Of a stretch of DNA of 64,000 nt, positions 62,101 to 64,000 are shown in pieces; positions within the stretch are counted from its first letter, which is position 1; every line of letters starts with the position of its first letter. This stretch comes from Pyropia yezoensis (taxonomy: Eukaryota > Rhodophyta > Bangiophyceae > Bangiales > Bangiaceae). Made by a program: the position numbers and the translations under genes. The DNA lies in assembly GCA_009829735.1 (NCBI GenBank), contig CM020620.1, forward strand, positions 2,421,447-2,485,446, written 5' to 3'. The notes beneath the pieces were generated by a model that was not told where the DNA came from, made no database searches, and was given only the letters and a program-made list of their open reading frames with translations.

Positions 62101-63096
62101 GCAGAGATCACGGCCATGTCGGTCGTGTCAGCCTTCCTAGATCACTGGGTTGCCGCGTATGGCATCCCGGATAGTACACTATCTGACAATGGACCGCAAT
62201 TTGCGTCTGTACTGTTTCAGGGAGTGCTGGATATGTTGGGGGTTAAGGCACACTATGCTACCCCCTACCACCCGCAAACCAACGGGCACGTGGAGCGCTT
62301 CAACAAATCTATTGTCCGGCAGCTGCGCCACTATGTGAGTGAGCATGTGAAAACGTGGGACCAATACATTTTTATTCTTACCACTGCCTACAATTCGCAG
62401 GTTCACTCATCCACCGGGGAAGTATTCCTCGCTTTTGTGACCCCCCGTCGCGTGCGGTCTATTGCCGTGCGGCGGCCGCTCCCAACTAGGGAGGATGGTG
62501 GCAGTACGCCTACGCCTACTGAGAGTAAGGCGGAGTTCGCTGCTAGGCTTGAAAACCTCATCCCTAAAGTCAGGGCTGAGATAGACAAAGCACAAAAGCG
62601 CTACAAGCGTACCTTTGACAAAAAGGTGCGCAAAGCTAAGCATGTCTATGAGCAGGGTGACTGGGTGCTGGTACACTCACACACCCCAACTGGTGGTAAG
62701 TTGGTATTCCAGACCAAGGGGCCGTACCAGGTCCTTCGTACTGATGGGCGGCGCTTCACCATCGAAAGTGACGATGGGGTCCGCACAGTGAACGGACAGG
62801 ACGTGGTCAAAGTTGCACCACCGCCTGCAGGCGACCCAGCTTTGGCGCGTGCGATGGAATCGTGGCGCCTCCCCTCACTGCCTGCGGCCAAACAGGGCCC
62901 GCAAGAGTACGAATTCGATAAGTTCATCGACCACAGCTGGGATGAGGACACTGACCGCCTCATGTTGAGGGTGCGTTGGTTTGGCTACAAAGCCAAGGAT
63001 GATACGTGGGAGTATGCGGAGGACCTTCCCGCTGAGAGGGTCCGGGCATACTGTGCCCGGAATGAGATAGACCCTAGCAGCCCTCCCTCAACGTGA
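59113..63096 (+). pseudogene. pol: D2 pol with several nonsense codons
   Basis: The frame is the same as D1 pol throughout, with TAG stops near 59502 (in protease, Leu in D1), 61284 (Trp in D1) and 61791 (Glu in D1). The RT box is HLDD, with His for the Tyr of YLDD at 60682-60684, and the NAGY motif reads NAEY. Integrase keeps AMDILGP, LSDNGPQF and GHVERFN. The chromodomain end (VRWFGYKAKDDTWEY) is intact. All lesions are substitutions, as expected of an old copy decaying in place. Confidence 0.92.
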
Positions 63097-63207
63097 GGGA
63101 AGGCCGAGTAACAGTGCCAAGAGAGTGCTTCAAGTCGAAGTTGTACGCAGAGTGGCTTTTAACTACAGCCCTAACCCTCACACTCTCACAACAATGGCAG
63201 CTGCCAA

Positions 63208-64000
63208 CTAGGCATGCATGCAAGACTCTCCAACCCCACGGCCCTCGCCCTCACGAGAAGGCGAGCGGCGAGACCCACGGCGACAACGCTCCCCACCAGT
63301 CGGCGGGGCCGGCGGCTCCAAGTCGAAACCGCCGCACCCCTCACGGTCGCGCAAGTGGCGACGACCGCGGCTGCACTTCTGTTTAGTCTTGCGCGCAAGT
63401 TGGCGACGCAGACGCCGGACCGACTCCGCCTCTGACGGAGTCGAGGACTCCGAGACGGAGTAGGACAACTCGTCTTTCGACACGGAAGGAGAGCGCCGCG
63501 AGTGTCGGCGACGACGGCGAGGAGGCGAGTATGCCTGGCTCGCGCGACGTTTGCCACGCCCAAGTGGGGCTGGCTGGGACATAATAGCCCCAATGCGAGC
63601 CAACTCGGCCGTCATGAACTCCGCCACCGACTCGCAACTCGCGGTCGCCACTGCAGTACGAGCGCGTTCCTCAAGTTGAGGAGTCTCGGGACTTTGAAGG
63701 GTTGCGGTCGACGCGGCCAACCAGCAAATGGTGCGCACTAACGTGGTGATGATCATCTCTGAGGTTAGAGGCGTGGGCAGTAACACCAACTTGGGGTATA
63801 CCGTCAGGAGGGTGGCCCCCAAGTTGGGGGACACCGGGGTGGACGACTCAATGGCCACGCTAATCGGGATGTCCCCGTGCGGCTGGTAGGGGACAGGAGA
63901 AAGCGGAGGGGCACGCCGAGGTGGCGGGACCCGGGTGTAACTGCGACCCCGACTTGGGGCCCCCGCAGTGGTTTGAGTCATATGGTCATCATATGAGGGC
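63208..64000 (-). CDS. Antisense ORF of D2, C-terminal part (continues past window)
   Basis: It is the homologue of the last 264 codons of 3267-5210, open to the window edge. It keeps the hydrophobic helix TTLVRTICWLAAST, the Arg/Ser-rich tail (RRRRRHSRRSPSVS) and the SVSESSTPSE segment. Differences from D1 are scattered amino acid changes without a stop. The pol of the same element has at least three stops over 4 kb. Confidence 0.72.
   Translation of the reverse strand, partial: PSYDDHMTQTTAGAPSRGRSYTRVPPPRRAPPLSPVPYQPHGDIPISVAIESSTPVSPNLGATLLTVYPKLVLLPTPLTSEMIITTLVRTICWLAASTATLQSPETPQLEERARTAVATASCESVAEFMTAELARIGAIMSQPAPLGRGKRRASQAYSPPRRRRRHSRRSPSVSKDELSYSVSESSTPSEAESVRRLRRQLARKTKQKCSRGRRHLRDREGCGGFDLEPPAPPTGGERCRRGSRRSPSREGEGRGVGESCMHA

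Larger units (their letters stand above)
47448..64000 (+). mobile_element. Chromovirus D2, right-truncated by window, interrupted by A2
   Basis: The 5' LTR (47448-47916), primer site, gag (split at 48828), pol (59113-63096) and the 3' part of the antisense ORF (63208 to the edge) are visible, all related to D1 in inverted orientation. It is older or less constrained than D1: it has a 458-bp gag deletion, a gag frameshift and several nonsense codons. Its 3' LTR and target duplication lie outside the window. Confidence 0.95.

Overview
The window is eukaryotic nuclear DNA that is mostly transposable elements. By my boundaries about 52 of 64 kb is Ty3/gypsy LTR retrotransposon sequence. All pol genes that can be read to their end finish in a chromodomain-like segment, so the elements are chromoviruses. 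I label the four families A, B, C and D; the labels are mine. The GC-rich flanks, the PIF/Harbinger-type Myb/SANT gene and the lack of any housekeeping gene suggest an alga or another protist with a repeat-rich genome. A red alga would fit, but the species cannot be fixed from the sequence.

Layout. 1-16258: element A1 (+, left end outside the window), split at 2460 by a complete element D1 (-, 2460-11836). 16259-23629: non-LTR DNA with a damaged Myb/SANT transposon gene (-), G-rich tandem repeats and a solo B-type LTR (21457-22027). 23630-42293: element C (+), split by a complete element B (+, 24566-34215). 42294-47447: non-LTR DNA with a probable Harbinger transposase fragment, a perfect inverted repeat and two clusters of CCAAT boxes. 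47448-64000: element D2 (+, right end outside the window), split by a complete element A2 (-, 48829-58416). Three insertions have perfect 5-bp target duplications (GTAAC, GACAG, AAGCG), as does the solo LTR (CTGAT). D sits inside A and A sits inside D, so both families were mobile over overlapping periods.

Shared plan. Each family has the order LTR - primer site - gag - pol (protease, RT, RNase H, integrase, chromodomain) - polypurine tract - LTR. Two features stand out. First, families A, B and D carry a long ORF (about 650-790 codons) on the opposite strand, between the end of pol and the 3' LTR and convergent with pol. The three antisense proteins appear to share a central helical domain, and I recognise no known family in them. 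Second, every visible gag end carries the heptamer GGGAAAC or GGGAAAA one codon before the gag stop, with pol open in the -1 frame, which points to conserved -1 ribosomal frameshifting. All four families also share one 17-nt primer-binding site.

Condition. D1 has LTRs differing at one position and one nonsense codon in pol. B has LTRs differing at two positions and one nonsense codon in RT. C has LTRs differing at one position but a badly damaged coding region, including substitutions at catalytic residues of RT and integrase. A2 has lost RT and carries a tandem duplication of the chromodomain segment. D2 has a gag deletion and several nonsense codons. The antisense ORFs are open in D1, B, A2 (start codon changed) and the visible part of D2, and have one stop in A1. 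Difference counts were made by eye.
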